Assembly: GCF_003719335.1 (NCBI RefSeq)
Contig: NZ_RIAS01000001.1
Coordinates: forward strand, 124,001 to 188,000
Length of the DNA stretch: 64,000 nt
Direction: 5' to 3'
Source of the DNA: Paenibacillus amylolyticus
GTDB taxonomy: Bacteria; Bacillota; Bacilli; Paenibacillales; Paenibacillaceae
This document shows, piece by piece, positions 48,066-57,868 of the stretch (the first letter of the stretch is position 1; each line of letters begins with the position of its first letter). The notes beneath the pieces are model-generated. The model worked only from the letters and a program-made list of their open reading frames with translations, did not search any database and was not told where the DNA came from. A program made the position numbers and the translations under genes.

Positions 48066-51000
48066 TCAATTTTTATCTAAGTCAATAATACTATCAAGTT
48101 GGTAAACCCCAGACAAAATATACTGAGATTCATCATAGGGTAATTCAAGACCTCTACGCATACAATTAAATTTATGATGAAGAAAGCTATACTGGTTCTC
48201 TTTTGCCAACAAAAAGCCTTTATCAAACCAAAGTGAGTAATTGTCCAAGCTGTTATTTAGCAAGAATTTAGTATAGTGATAGATTGCTTCAGTATAATAG
48301 TAACGAATTGGTTGTAAATCATGAATTGCCTTCTCATAAAAATTAATAGATTTCTTTCTATCAGTCTCTATCAGAGCTAGCATTAAAGATTTCAAACCAG
48401 AGGTATATCTATTCGTAACGACTAGTCTATTTATAGTTTTTTTATCTATCTTGCCCATTTTAGCTTTAACGTAAGTTGTTTGCATCAATTGTGTGTATTC
48501 TTTTCTATAAAAACTACTACTTATAACTATTTCCAACTCATTATATTCTAACTTATCCAGGTTATATTTCATCTCCATTAATGTAAATGGTGGAATTCCT
48601 TTCCCTGATGAAGTTGTTAATTCCTCAATCTTCCCATATTCACCTGAGGAGAATAATAAACTAACTGTAAGTAAATAATTATCAAAATCTCTTTCTTTCA
48701 CAAACTTTCTAACTTCAATCACATTACTATATATATATATTTCGAGCGCTGAGTTAAGAATATCTCTCTCTAATTCAACAGAATGATCAAGTTTATACAT
48801 ATCAGCAATTGGAAGTGATTTCTTTATCCTATCATATCCTTCCTCAAAATTACCTTCATTATATTTTGCATTAGCTAACATAGTCTCAAATAATAAATTT
48901 GACTTTGGCAGGTCGAAATGCTGTTGAATTTTTTCGAGTTTTCCACTAATTTGTTGAGTTTGATGGATTAAATCAAACATTAAAAAGGTTGTCGTTATAT
49001 ACTCTAACTTATTCTGTTGATCCTCATTAAAAGCTGTTATATAACTGTAACTTTTAATAAAGTTTTCAACGTTTTGATCAAAAATTTCCAACCCTATTGC
49101 TCGCTCAGCTTCGTAAATTTTATAAAGCATCTTGCTCTGAAAGTTCATAAATTCAAATGCTCTTTTATAAAAATCAATTTTCTCTCCCTCTGATCTTTTC
49201 AAAAATTGATGCTCAGCAAATCTTCCAATTATTGATTGTAACTTAATAAAACCCTTGTTGATTTCAATTAACGATTTGTTCTCTAGTGAGTTAATTTCAC
49301 GATCAGTGATCTTTTTCGAATCCAGTTTATAATAAGTTTGCGAGAAAAACTTTTTTATATTATTCATGTGGATACCATCAGGAAATAAACATAGCAACTC
49401 GAACAATAGCTTTTCATTAACTTTCAATCTTTTATAGGAATATGCTATCGACTGGTAAAGTGATTTAGAACGTTCAATGTTAACATCAGTTTCGTCATCA
49501 AAAATATCCTCGTAGCCGTCCTTCGTGATATTGAAGAAATCCTCCTCCAAATCAGTTTTAAGAATGAACATGTTCTTGGACTTAGGAAGATTCCTTGCTG
49601 TAATTTTGATTGCTAGAGGATTATTATTTAATAAGTTCCCCAGTATGTCTTCTTTGAGGATTTTGATTTCTTCTGATTTTAATACAGATTTATAATATTT
49701 TCCAAAAAGTTGAAAAGCCTCTTCGTTCGTAAAAGCCCTCATCTCATGACGCTCCTCAAATTCCAACTGTACCCACTCTCTAGAGGTTATAACAACATTT
49801 ACTTGATCACACATAAAAGTCACGAGAGACTTTATTTCATCTATTTCATCGATATAAAGTAATGTCTCAAAATTATCTAAAATAATAATAGCATTGAGTT
49901 CAATGTTATTTTGCAAAATATGTTCCTTCAGATTAATTGTGCTCTCAACGCCAAAGCATTGCGCGACCTTGTACTCAAAAGATTTATAGTTTGTAATGAA
50001 TTCACAATCAATAAAGTAAATTCCATCTATGTAGTATCCTCTCTCGAATAGCTCCACCGCAACTTTTTTTACTGTGGTAGTTTTGCCAATACCCCCTGAG
50101 CCTTTTATGGTTAAAACTCGTTTATTTGTATCAATAATTTTCCTAGTAATATCCTCTAAATCTGTTTTGCGACCAACGAAATTGACAAGATTCTTAACAT
50201 CAATACTCTCTGATAGCCATTGTTTAGAATCGTCATTTCGCGTTACATTTTTAGAAATCCCCTTCTCCACTTGGTTTAAGTCAAACATTTCCTGATTTAA
50301 AATGAGTCCGTTTTCGAAATTATCTAATGCTTTCTTTTGGAACAACTTGAAAAACACGCCATTTAAATCTTTTTCCCAAAAGACTGCAAGTGGAATAGAA
50401 ATGGACGATGATGATATTCGAATTAGCTTGTCTGTAAAAATAAATATCCCATTGAGATTGTCTGTAATTAAATTTTCTTCTATCTCCTGCGGTGTAATTA
50501 ATTTACTCTTTAGATATTGATCCTCAATGATCAATTTATCCTTCACCGTGTGAGTGAGAATGAAAATATAATTAAACCCCTCTAGACTTCTTAAAACTTC
50601 AGTAGAGAAGTAGAAACACTTAATGGTGACCTTGAATTTAGCAAGGTGTTTAGTCACCTTATCAAAATATGGATTATTCTCTTGGTCAATAGGGGCAGCT
50701 ATTAACAACGCAATTGATACCTCTTTGACTATTGAAGGTGAACGCACTGGAGTTACATTGACTATATTTTTTGATGCTTTTCCACTATTTTGGTCTGAAT
50801 CTTCTTTAATTTCAATTAGACTATCTAGAAAAGGGCTAAGTTCATTCCAATCCTTCAAATGGATAGGATAAACCCCATGTTGCTCACTTGCTGAGCTTTC
50901 TACCGTCAAATAATAATGTTGTTTAGAGAAACCTTTATAAATTGTATGAATATATTCAAGCTGCTTATTGACATAATCGTCAGACATACTGAATCCAATG

Positions 51001-51560
51001 AAAAGAATTGTATGATCTGCTATTAAATTTTTAAGCTTTTCAATCGCAGCGGTCTCCTTGTACAATTGGTCATAATCGTCCTGAAACAAAATACATTTTT
51101 CTGGATTCTCTATACATCCATGTAACTTAAGAAGAAAATTATCTTTTTCATGTAAATTTGCGATATGGAAAGTATTATCAAAAACAACCTTTCTAAAATT
51201 TGTCGCTGTTTCAAGCAATCGGTCATAATTAGTTGTTATAATTTTAGCGGAGATTTTACCTACTTTTTGATGCAGGTCGAGATTTAGTCCTTCTAATGAC
51301 TTATCAATTTCATGATATAATACCTCATATACCTGTTTCTTTTTGTCTTTGATTTTATCTAATACTTCTAAAGAGGTAAACAAACCAGTACTTAAAACCT
51401 CTTCTAATCTCTTATATTTGTCGTCCTCTAATGCTAACTCATTCAGTACTAAGCTTATAAGTCCATTCCAACTCGGAAAATCTAATGGCTGGGAAAATCC
51501 TGCACCTATGAACAATAATAATTTATTTTCTTTAATGGCTTCAATAATTTGCTGGTTCAT
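48066..51560 (-). CDS. SIR2-STAND NTPase with C-terminal repeats (Avs-like antiphage protein)
   Basis: The protein is 1,164 aa. Residues ~1-260 form a SIR2 domain: GAGFSQP near 18-24, TTNYD with the catalytic Asn near 109, and KLHG with the catalytic His near 147. Residues ~280-430 form an alpha/beta domain resembling a degenerate CHAT fold (FILTHT, then FIFTDK where the Cys would be). An NB-ARC/STAND NTPase follows: P-loop GSGGIGKTT near 490, Walker B IIILDNFE near 560, sensor VVITSREW. The C-terminal ~450 residues are helical, TPR-like. By family precedent it would sense a phage protein, oligomerise and destroy NAD+. It is a single gene, AT-richer than the flanking core genes, beside a toxin cassette, which suggests lateral acquisition. 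Confidence 0.85.
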   Translation of the reverse strand: MNQQIIEAIKENKLLLFIGAGFSQPLDFPSWNGLISLVLNELALEDDKYKRLEEVLSTGLFTSLEVLDKIKDKKKQVYEVLYHEIDKSLEGLNLDLHQKVGKISAKIITTNYDRLLETATNFRKVVFDNTFHIANLHEKDNFLLKLHGCIENPEKCILFQDDYDQLYKETAAIEKLKNLIADHTILFIGFSMSDDYVNKQLEYIHTIYKGFSKQHYYLTVESSASEQHGVYPIHLKDWNELSPFLDSLIEIKEDSDQNSGKASKNIVNVTPVRSPSIVKEVSIALLIAAPIDQENNPYFDKVTKHLAKFKVTIKCFYFSTEVLRSLEGFNYIFILTHTVKDKLIIEDQYLKSKLITPQEIEENLITDNLNGIFIFTDKLIRISSSSISIPLAVFWEKDLNGVFFKLFQKKALDNFENGLILNQEMFDLNQVEKGISKNVTRNDDSKQWLSESIDVKNLVNFVGRKTDLEDITRKIIDTNKRVLTIKGSGGIGKTTTVKKVAVELFERGYYIDGIYFIDCEFITNYKSFEYKVAQCFGVESTINLKEHILQNNIELNAIIILDNFETLLYIDEIDEIKSLVTFMCDQVNVVITSREWVQLEFEERHEMRAFTNEEAFQLFGKYYKSVLKSEEIKILKEDILGNLLNNNPLAIKITARNLPKSKNMFILKTDLEEDFFNITKDGYEDIFDDETDVNIERSKSLYQSIAYSYKRLKVNEKLLFELLCLFPDGIHMNNIKKFFSQTYYKLDSKKITDREINSLENKSLIEINKGFIKLQSIIGRFAEHQFLKRSEGEKIDFYKRAFEFMNFQSKMLYKIYEAERAIGLEIFDQNVENFIKSYSYITAFNEDQQNKLEYITTTFLMFDLIHQTQQISGKLEKIQQHFDLPKSNLLFETMLANAKYNEGNFEEGYDRIKKSLPIADMYKLDHSVELERDILNSALEIYIYSNVIEVRKFVKERDFDNYLLTVSLLFSSGEYGKIEELTTSSGKGIPPFTLMEMKYNLDKLEYNELEIVISSSFYRKEYTQLMQTTYVKAKMGKIDKKTINRLVVTNRYTSGLKSLMLALIETDRKKSINFYEKAIHDLQPIRYYYTEAIYHYTKFLLNNSLDNYSLWFDKGFLLAKENQYSFLHHKFNCMRRGLELPYDESQYILSGVYQLDSIIDLDKN

Positions 51561-51781
51561 AATGCCCCCTGTAAATTGAAGATAAATTAATTTTATGCTT
51601 TCCTTATACTATCCTATTTATTATCTTATGAACAAAAAAATTATAAAACAACACCCAAAACCTTTTCCTGTGTACAACTCAATTGATGAAGTCTTTATAC
51701 TGGTCTTATGTATTGATTGAATTATGGATTCACTCTGCACTGGGTAGTCCCCCTCAAACTGTAACATGACTGATAACTGAT

Positions 51782-52111
51782 CTATCCTATAAAAACAACA
51801 GCATCTTTGCGCTGAAATGCCAGTGGTAATTTATTTTGAATACTCGTTATTCTTTCGAACATTTTATTTCTTTGTTCCTCAGTTAAGTTTTTTACCGCCC
51901 AATCTTTGATTTGAATTAGTTCCTCAATAATTGACGGTACATCTTCCTCCTCTACATCAACACCTGATGAGAAGAGGTCTGTCCATTGTAACCCTAGTGC
52001 TTCGATCGCAGGTTGCCAACATTCTTTAAAAAACGATTCCGTAGCAATGGGAACAAAGAAACTCTGTTCAAAATCATTTTGTGGTTCATATATTACAGCA
52101 CTGATTGACAT
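51782..52111 (-). CDS. Small acidic protein, possible immunity protein
   Basis: The start is ATG 52111 behind GGAGGTGAATAAGTGC, giving 109 aa; the frame is open 9 codons further. It is acidic and helical (EEEDVPSIIEELIQIKDW), with no signal peptide or membrane segment. It is the second gene downstream of the WXG100 nuclease toxin, about 130 bases after the probable immunity gene. Its position and size fit an additional immunity or regulatory protein, but I recognise no family. Confidence 0.6.
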   Translation of the reverse strand: MSISAVIYEPQNDFEQSFFVPIATESFFKECWQPAIEALGLQWTDLFSSGVDVEEEDVPSIIEELIQIKDWAVKNLTEEQRNKMFERITSIQNKLPLAFQRKDAVVFIG

Positions 52112-52240
52112 GCACTTATTCACCTCCAAAAGCAGCACTAAATTTGTAGTCTGGAAACTCTTCTTTTAATTTATTAATGCTTTTTCTAAAGTAAAAAAAC
52201 TGGAGAGACGCACCCCTTCAAGGTCAATTCCAAATAATAA

Positions 52241-52585
52241 TTAAGACACAATGAAATCTTCTATTGGAACTATATTCCCATTATCATCATCAATATAGAT
52301 GCCACGCGGAAAATTCTCTTGGGACAATATTTGTCTCATCAATTTTTCATTCGTATACGTCATCATTATAAATTGAGGGTTTGAAAAAGGAATTCGTTTT
52401 ATATCATTTTCTTCATAATCATTAATGATATCTGCTGCACTTTCATAAAAAACATGATCGTAACCGTAATCTACAACAAATCTATTCTCAGTAAGATTAG
52501 TAGATTTATTTTCACCGTAATGTTTCAGATTACGAATACGGTTCAGAGTGAAACTTTCATTGCCAATAAGAATTATCCATTGCAT
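52241..52585 (-). CDS. Probable immunity protein for the WXG100 nuclease toxin
   Basis: The protein is 114 aa, acidic and soluble, starting MQWIILIGNESF behind AAAAGGGGAGAAT. Only 20 bases separate it from the toxin stop, the arrangement seen in polymorphic toxin-immunity pairs. The alternating strand/helix pattern, with YGYDHVFYES and a final IYIDDDNGNIVPIEDFI, resembles small immunity proteins, but I cannot name the family. The function is inferred from position. Confidence 0.65.
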   Translation of the reverse strand: MQWIILIGNESFTLNRIRNLKHYGENKSTNLTENRFVVDYGYDHVFYESAADIINDYEENDIKRIPFSNPQFIMMTYTNEKLMRQILSQENFPRGIYIDDDNGNIVPIEDFIVS

Positions 52586-52605
52586 GCAGCATTCTCCCCT
52601 TTTTA

Positions 52606-53736
52606 TTACCTACCAACATAATTAATTAAGTCCGTTTCACTTGTAAACACTTGGAACCCTTCTTTTTGAAGCCCTTTTACAACAGCAGAATTTGAAATTT
52701 GATTAGGTAAATATACAATAACTTCTTTATTTGTACTTGAGGCAGTATTTATTGCTTGTCGCGTCGCACCTTTTCCACCACCTTGTTTAACTTGAATTAT
52801 TGCGTTATCAAGTTCAATATCATAATCTGTCAATGGTGTTCCATCTGCTCTATATACTTTTTTATTTACATCTACCACTTTACCTGGATATCTTGCTTCA
52901 ATAGCATTAGCAGTTTCACCTACATATTTATCGGTTGAAATAAACGTCCTGACGTTAATCGTGCGCTCAGTACTCCTAGTTTTCCCCGCTTCAGCCGCTT
53001 CCAAATTCTTTTTAATCTTCGCCACCGCCGGATCAGAAGCAGGCAAGCGAAACGGCCCTTTGCGACCAGGCATACTTCCGCGAACCATCTGGAATGCCAT
53101 AAAGATCTGGCTGAACTTCAGAGAAGTCAGCATCATCTGAGCATACTTATCGGATACAGGCTCGCCTGTGAAGGGATGGATTCTATTTTCCAAAGATTTA
53201 ACCTGCATTTTGAAAATATCTTCCTCTGGCGCTTCCACATGAACTCCTTGCATCCGGTCGATATTCACATTCCCCTGATCCTTCGCATAAGCCTGTACGG
53301 CCGTATAATCCAGCTCACCATTCTCGTTCACCGGTACCCACACATACCTACCATAGACATCGACTTTCTTCATCCGGTAGCCCTTATTACCCGAACCCGC
53401 ATCACTTGCTGAACTCTTCATCATTGCTGCCGCACCAACAGCACCAATAACACTACCCAGACTCCCTTTCTCCGCATCTGCATTCTCAAACCGAATCGCA
53501 ATATCCTTTAACTCTTTCGTAGTATACACCATACTCTCCAGTGCTTTCTGTAGTACGGGGCGTGACCGCGCAAAATCATCATAAAAGCGCTCCTGTGTCA
53601 CACCCATCCACATGGCTTGAAGGAACATAATCTGCCTGGAGAGATTATCTTGGATATGCTCCAATTGTTGCCTCGCCTGATCCACCTGATTCGATACGTG
53701 ATGTAACTGCTCAGGGGTAACTTTAATTGTACTCAT
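52606..53736 (-). CDS. WXG100-fused polymorphic toxin with nuclease-like C-terminus
   Basis: The protein is 376 aa. Residues 1-~100 are a WXG100/ESX helical hairpin with W43-M-G45 at the turn, marking it for the type VII secretion system. A Gly/Ala-rich joint at ~100-120 leads to a middle segment (~120-250). The C-terminal ~110 residues hold DYDIELDNAIIQVKQGGG, an acid-x-acid then QVK arrangement like the core of PD-(D/E)XK nucleases, as in contact-dependent toxin tips. It would be secreted to damage nucleic acid of competing cells. The downstream 114-aa gene is the probable antidote. No secretion machinery genes are in the window. Nuclease activity is inferred from motif spacing. Confidence 0.75.
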   Translation of the reverse strand: MSTIKVTPEQLHHVSNQVDQARQQLEHIQDNLSRQIMFLQAMWMGVTQERFYDDFARSRPVLQKALESMVYTTKELKDIAIRFENADAEKGSLGSVIGAVGAAAMMKSSASDAGSGNKGYRMKKVDVYGRYVWVPVNENGELDYTAVQAYAKDQGNVNIDRMQGVHVEAPEEDIFKMQVKSLENRIHPFTGEPVSDKYAQMMLTSLKFSQIFMAFQMVRGSMPGRKGPFRLPASDPAVAKIKKNLEAAEAGKTRSTERTINVRTFISTDKYVGETANAIEARYPGKVVDVNKKVYRADGTPLTDYDIELDNAIIQVKQGGGKGATRQAINTASSTNKEVIVYLPNQISNSAVVKGLQKEGFQVFTSETDLINYVGR

Positions 53737-53926
53737 CCGTTTTCACCGCTCATTTAATATGGGATAAAACTATGTTAGCAGAAGTTTAATGGCAATTTCA
53801 TCCGGCTAACCTCCTGATTTCAATTCATTAATCCACTCTCTCAATGTTGAGCTTCCATACTATGGTCCTACAGTTTAATGGGAACACTGTTTCCGTCCAG
53901 ATTAATGCTAATGATCCCCGGATTTT

Positions 53927-54814
53927 CTAGTCCCTGGCATGTTCGATTCGTCTTAGTTTCTCCGTATCTCGAGCTGGAGATAAACCGAAGAAGCGGGAAT
54001 ATTCGCGATTAAACTGCGAGGCACTCTGATAGCCAACCTGATATGCAGCACTGGCTACTGCATAACCCTCAAATGCAATGAGATTTCTAGCCTCCAAAAG
54101 CCTTAATTGCTTTTGAAATTGAATAGGACTTAATCCCGTTGCACTTTTAAACTGACGGTGAAAGGTATTTATAGCCATACCCGATTTGGATGCCATCTCA
54201 CCGATGTCTATGGGCCTCATAAAATTATCGCGAATCCATTTTACAATTTGAGAAATCTTGGAAAAATTACTTTCCCTCATACCCAGTTGTTTCAGATACC
54301 ATCCTTGCGGTCCCATCAAAACGCGATAAAGAATTTCACGTTCATAAGCCGGTGCAAGAGCCGGAATATCTCTGGTTGACTTAGTTAATCGCAATAAGCG
54401 TAGCCATGCCTCCATGAATTCAAGATCCATCTCACAAGCTGCGAACTGTGCAGAAGAAGTTGGGATTAGATTTTCAGGCAGATCTCTTAATAAGCGTTGG
54501 AGAACATTCTGATTTATCGCAAGACCAAGAGACATATAAGGGCCGCCATTCCTATCTGGATGCACACTCGCCGTTGCAGGAACATGTACCGGCAGAACAT
54601 AATATGAGGGGCCTCCCAGTGTAGTTCTGCGCTCCCCGATTGAAAGCATTTTTGTACCTTGAACCGTAAAACCAATCATCGGCTCGTAGAGTGCTGCAAG
54701 CTGATGAGCAGGAATATCTCCCTTAATCATGCTCAGCCCTGGAACTTCGGTTTCAATCGGTCGAGTGCCTGCACATTTCATTAATTCGATAATTTCATCC
54801 ATAATTTTTTTCAT
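53927..54814 (-). CDS. AraC-family transcription regulator with cupin-like N-terminus
   Basis: The protein is 295 aa. Residues ~20-170 match the AraC_N-type domain (PMIGFTVQGTKMLSIGERR, YYVLPVHVPA). The C-terminal ~100 residues contain the two helix-turn-helix motifs (IDIGEMASKSGMAINTFHRQFK; VASAAYQVGYQSASQFNREYSRFFG). The start ATG has AGGTG unusually close; the Met five codons in is an alternative. It is divergent from the SDR gene across a 214-base gap, the usual layout for a regulator and its target, so it probably controls that enzyme. The inducer is unknown. Confidence 0.88.
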   Translation of the reverse strand: MKKIMDEIIELMKCAGTRPIETEVPGLSMIKGDIPAHQLAALYEPMIGFTVQGTKMLSIGERRTTLGGPSYYVLPVHVPATASVHPDRNGGPYMSLGLAINQNVLQRLLRDLPENLIPTSSAQFAACEMDLEFMEAWLRLLRLTKSTRDIPALAPAYEREILYRVLMGPQGWYLKQLGMRESNFSKISQIVKWIRDNFMRPIDIGEMASKSGMAINTFHRQFKSATGLSPIQFQKQLRLLEARNLIAFEGYAVASAAYQVGYQSASQFNREYSRFFGLSPARDTEKLRRIEHARD

Positions 54815-55028
54815 GCACCTATTTTATCAGATGAATGTGTATCCCTCAACACAGCTCTGAAATGAAGCAGCATTTTTAGGCTCTTCTGATTTTATAAAAT
54901 AACGATATTCTCTGCTCATTACAATTACATGTGGTGGTTTTAGGCAATTTAAAGGTGTGATTAGATCTATATAATTTCCGCAGAGAAGACTAAAATAAAG
55001 TCCAGATCGATCACAAGAAAGGGTGGAT

Positions 55029-55787
55029 ATGATGAAAATTGCAATCGTAACAGGTGGAAGTAATGGCATTGGAAAAGCGACGGCCCTGGAGCTAGGCAAG
55101 CGCGGAATTAGCGTGATTCTCACATACAATTCCTATAAGGACAGAGCAGAAGCGGTCGTTAAGGAAGTGGAGCAAAATACAGGAGTTCGGGCTGTAGCAC
55201 TGAAGTTAAATCTGACCCAAATATCAACATTCGAAGGTTTCGCCTTAGAAGTCAAACAGTACCTAAACGATATCTGGGACAGAACGACTTTTGATTACTT
55301 AGTTAATAATGGTGGTATTGGCGGACCTATGATGTTCAATGAGATGACCGAAGAATATTTCGACAACATTCTTAATACGAACTTTAAAGGACCCGTTTTT
55401 TTAACACAACACCTTGTGCGATTTATGGATGATCATGGAGCCATCGTTAATACTACGAGTTCTTCCAAGAACCAATCATTCCCAGGTTACTCTGCCTACG
55501 GCTCGTTAAAAGCAGCCTTCTCCACATGGACTCGTTATATCGCCAAAGAACTTGCACCTCGCAACATACGGGTCAACGCCGTTTCTCCCGGCCCTACGCA
55601 CAGCAATTTCGGCGATGGCGTATTCGATAAACATCCCGAATTCATCAAACCACTGGCTGAGCAATCTGTATTTGGCAGAATAGGCCAACCTGAAGATCTT
55701 GCGAAGGTCATTGTGAACGTATTGTCCGATGATTTCGGCTGGGTCACTGCCCAAGACATCGAAGTGTCTGGCGGACACTTGCTCTAA
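55029..55787 (+). CDS. Short-chain dehydrogenase/reductase
   Basis: The protein is 252 aa from ATG 55029 (ATG 55032 is equally possible), behind AAGAAAGGGTGG. It is a classical SDR: TGGSNGIG cofactor loop near residues 8-15, NNGGIGG in place of NNAG, catalytic Ser in TTSSS, and YGSLK as the YxxxK pair. The C-terminal GGHLL end is as in FabG-like members. It would be an NAD(P)H-dependent oxidoreductase; the substrate is not predictable. It is transcribed away from the AraC-type regulator at 53927-54814, which likely controls it. Confidence 0.88.
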   Translation: MMKIAIVTGGSNGIGKATALELGKRGISVILTYNSYKDRAEAVVKEVEQNTGVRAVALKLNLTQISTFEGFALEVKQYLNDIWDRTTFDYLVNNGGIGGPMMFNEMTEEYFDNILNTNFKGPVFLTQHLVRFMDDHGAIVNTTSSSKNQSFPGYSAYGSLKAAFSTWTRYIAKELAPRNIRVNAVSPGPTHSNFGDGVFDKHPEFIKPLAEQSVFGRIGQPEDLAKVIVNVLSDDFGWVTAQDIEVSGGHLL

Positions 55788-56071
55788 GGTGTGAGTACAA
55801 CATGGGGGTCGGTAGCTTAAAGAAATGACAGATGCTGAGCACTGACCCCTAACCAGATATGGATTAGCCAATAGCTTTTCAATATAGCCTTTTTCTGTTC
55901 ATCTGCACTTGCAGATTTACTCATAAACGCACTAATGTCTGAAAAACTCTACGTCCCCCAGTATATGCATATCCTGTTGGCATGTCCCATAGCATTTCGA
56001 AGCATATCTTACTCAGATCATCTTTTTAAAATACATAAATCTCTAATCTACAATCAATTATCGGGCTTTAC

Positions 56072-56395
56072 CTAATATATAATTCTGAACCTGCTAGAGC
56101 GCTCCAGCCTGCAGCTTTCTTCCCTCTTCGTGCTATCAACAGAAACAGAAAATATGGGAAGGATCATTCTCACAACAGTACTTATACTTAACGAAGAATT
56201 CCATTTCCTTATTATAATGCCTATTGAAATCATATTAATTATGATAGATGGAATACCACAAATAAGCATGATCGGCATGCCGACCAAATCGAGTGATTTT
56301 TGAAAATTAGAAGTAGCACCAACTAAAAACCAAATAAATACGGCTAGATTAACGAGAACCGTTGTACCCCAAATCCATTTGATCCACTTCGACAC
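56072..56395 (-). pseudogene. Truncated paralogue of the Rhs-linked membrane immunity protein
   Basis: GTG 56395 behind GGAGGTGAGCGT opens a 107-aa frame. Its first ~70 residues closely match the protein at 58515-59147 (shared GATSNFQ, SLDLVGMPIML, CGIPS and IRKWNS), including the position of the ribosome site. After residue ~73 the similarity ends and a short unrelated hydrophilic tail runs to the stop, so the periplasmic half of the paralogue is missing. It is best read as a decayed duplicate at the far end of the immunity array, though a short membrane protein could still be made. Confidence 0.7.
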
Positions 56396-56446
56396 ACGCT
56401 CACCTCCATACTCAGCAGAATTCTATTCCTTTCGTTTGCCTCACTT

Positions 56447-56818
56447 TCATGAAAAATACTTTCCTGTGTGCAAATCTTCTATTTCTACTGAGAGCTTTTT
56501 AGTACGGTGCCCCATATATTGGTACACTTTATGTAAAACATCAATATCCCCTCCAAGGTTGTACAATATCGTTGTAGATAACACTTGTACAATGTAAAGG
56601 TCCGAGTGTAATGCCATCCATTCAAAAAAACGGAAGAACTTTTCTATTTGTTCAAAATCACTTTGCTCCTGAAGCAATCTTTCCACATGAGTAGACACTT
56701 CATCTCCGAAGAATACATGTCCTAGAAACTCTTGATTGAATTCCACATGCTCGATATATCGATCATTGAATTCCGGAAACAGTTTTAGAAATTGACTTAT
56801 TAAGATGTCTTTCTCCAT
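56447..56818 (-). CDS. DUF7674-like small immunity-type protein
   Basis: The chosen start is ATG 56818 behind GGAGAGAAATAG, giving 123 aa. It is a helical protein beginning MEKDILISQFLKLFPEF, with RFFEWMALHSDLYIVQVLSTTILYNLGG; this LFPEF and LSTTILYNL layout resembles the DUF7674 family found near polymorphic toxins. It lies 60 bases after the DUF4279 gene and is probably co-transcribed. It likely protects against a toxin tip not present in this window. Confidence 0.6.
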   Translation of the reverse strand: MEKDILISQFLKLFPEFNDRYIEHVEFNQEFLGHVFFGDEVSTHVERLLQEQSDFEQIEKFFRFFEWMALHSDLYIVQVLSTTILYNLGGDIDVLHKVYQYMGHRTKKLSVEIEDLHTGKYFS

Positions 56819-56878
56819 TCTATTTCTCTCCTCTGATTGATAAAAGATCATGCTTCCACCACATCGTTTATATATCAC

Positions 56879-57280
56879 CTACATAATATATAAATCCAAA
56901 TCAAACTCTGCATTCAACTCATATGCTGTATGTATAGCTTTTTGCTCAATAGTAATCGCCGGAGTTTCATTATCTAATACTCTGATCGAGAAGCTGAATA
57001 GAAAATTTAGATGATGCTTGATTTTTAAAGTCTTTAGAGTTTCAATATGGGGTTCCAACAGCAGCAATACTTCATTTAATTGATGATTAATATCATATGA
57101 CTCCTGATAACCCGTATCCCAGAACCAGCAGGTTTCTTTTCGATATAACTCTTTATGACCGACCTTTTCTCCTTTTACATACCATCCTGTTGGATTGAAT
57201 CCAAGACGTTCCGTAATTAAACTTGGTTCAAAGTGATCTCCTGTGATAATAAACTCTACCATAATATTGGTTTTTTCCAT
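56879..57280 (-). CDS. DUF4279-family protein (immunity-type)
   Basis: The protein is 133 aa from ATG 57280 behind AAGGAGCGAG. The start FIITGDHFEPSLITERLGFNPTGWYVKGEK is the DUF4279 signature (FxItGxxFxPxxIT, then LGxxPT and KGE), and a central ETCWFWDTG follows. This family of small soluble proteins is common in toxin-immunity arrays. It sits in the array downstream of the Rhs gene and is not adjacent to the toxin, so it is more likely an orphan immunity gene than the cognate one. Confidence 0.75.
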   Translation of the reverse strand: MEKTNIMVEFIITGDHFEPSLITERLGFNPTGWYVKGEKVGHKELYRKETCWFWDTGYQESYDINHQLNEVLLLLEPHIETLKTLKIKHHLNFLFSFSIRVLDNETPAITIEQKAIHTAYELNAEFDLDLYIM

Positions 57281-57342
57281 TTACCATTCTCGCTCCTTCT
57301 TTTAGTAGACTTCTTCAGACTCAAGGATTATTCTAAAAATGT

Positions 57343-57831
57343 CTAACCGCTCAACAAGGCTAATGATTCATCTAACAATTCATTAGTGTGCATATTTTTA
57401 CACTTCAATAAGGCCTCTTTGCAAACCTGTTTCTGCTGCTCGCTTAATTTCTCCGCCACCTTTTCAAATAATAGAAATGACTGCAGCCTCACTTCCAAAC
57501 TCGCATCTCCGATCAATGCCACAATGATCTCGATATAAGGCTCATAATGCATTTCTTCCATTGCGTATAGCAGAGTGCCCCTGCTCCTTCTCAACTGAGC
57601 GTTGGAAAGAGCCTCAATTAGCGGATAAACCGCTCTATTGTCTCCAATATCCCTTAGTGCGATGGCGACTTCATTTCTGACAAGAGTATTCTGGGTTCCG
57701 GTCAAAATTCCAATGAGGAACTCAACTGAAGATTGATCTCTTTTTTCTCCTAACTCAGCAATCAGAGTCATCGCTTCCTCGAACCTCTCTGCATCTAATA
57801 AATCCTTGATGGTAGTGTGTATTGGATGCAA
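57343..57831 (-). CDS. HEAT-repeat protein (immunity-type)
   Basis: The protein is up to 162 aa and made of HEAT-like helical pairs (SSVEFLIGILTGTQNTLVRNEVAIALRDIGDNRAVYPLIEAL, with the typical V/A-AxxALxxIGD pattern). The start is uncertain. The frame opens at TTG 57831, which directly abuts the GGGAGG site with no spacer, and a stop lies just upstream, so the ribosome may start a few codons later. HEAT proteins of this size recur as immunity proteins in polymorphic toxin loci; here the role is inferred from location. Confidence 0.65.
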   Translation of the reverse strand: MHPIHTTIKDLLDAERFEEAMTLIAELGEKRDQSSVEFLIGILTGTQNTLVRNEVAIALRDIGDNRAVYPLIEALSNAQLRRSRGTLLYAMEEMHYEPYIEIIVALIGDASLEVRLQSFLLFEKVAEKLSEQQKQVCKEALLKCKNMHTNELLDESLALLSG

Positions 57832-57868
57832 CCTCCCTTATATAAATTCTATTACGAATCGAATCCAT

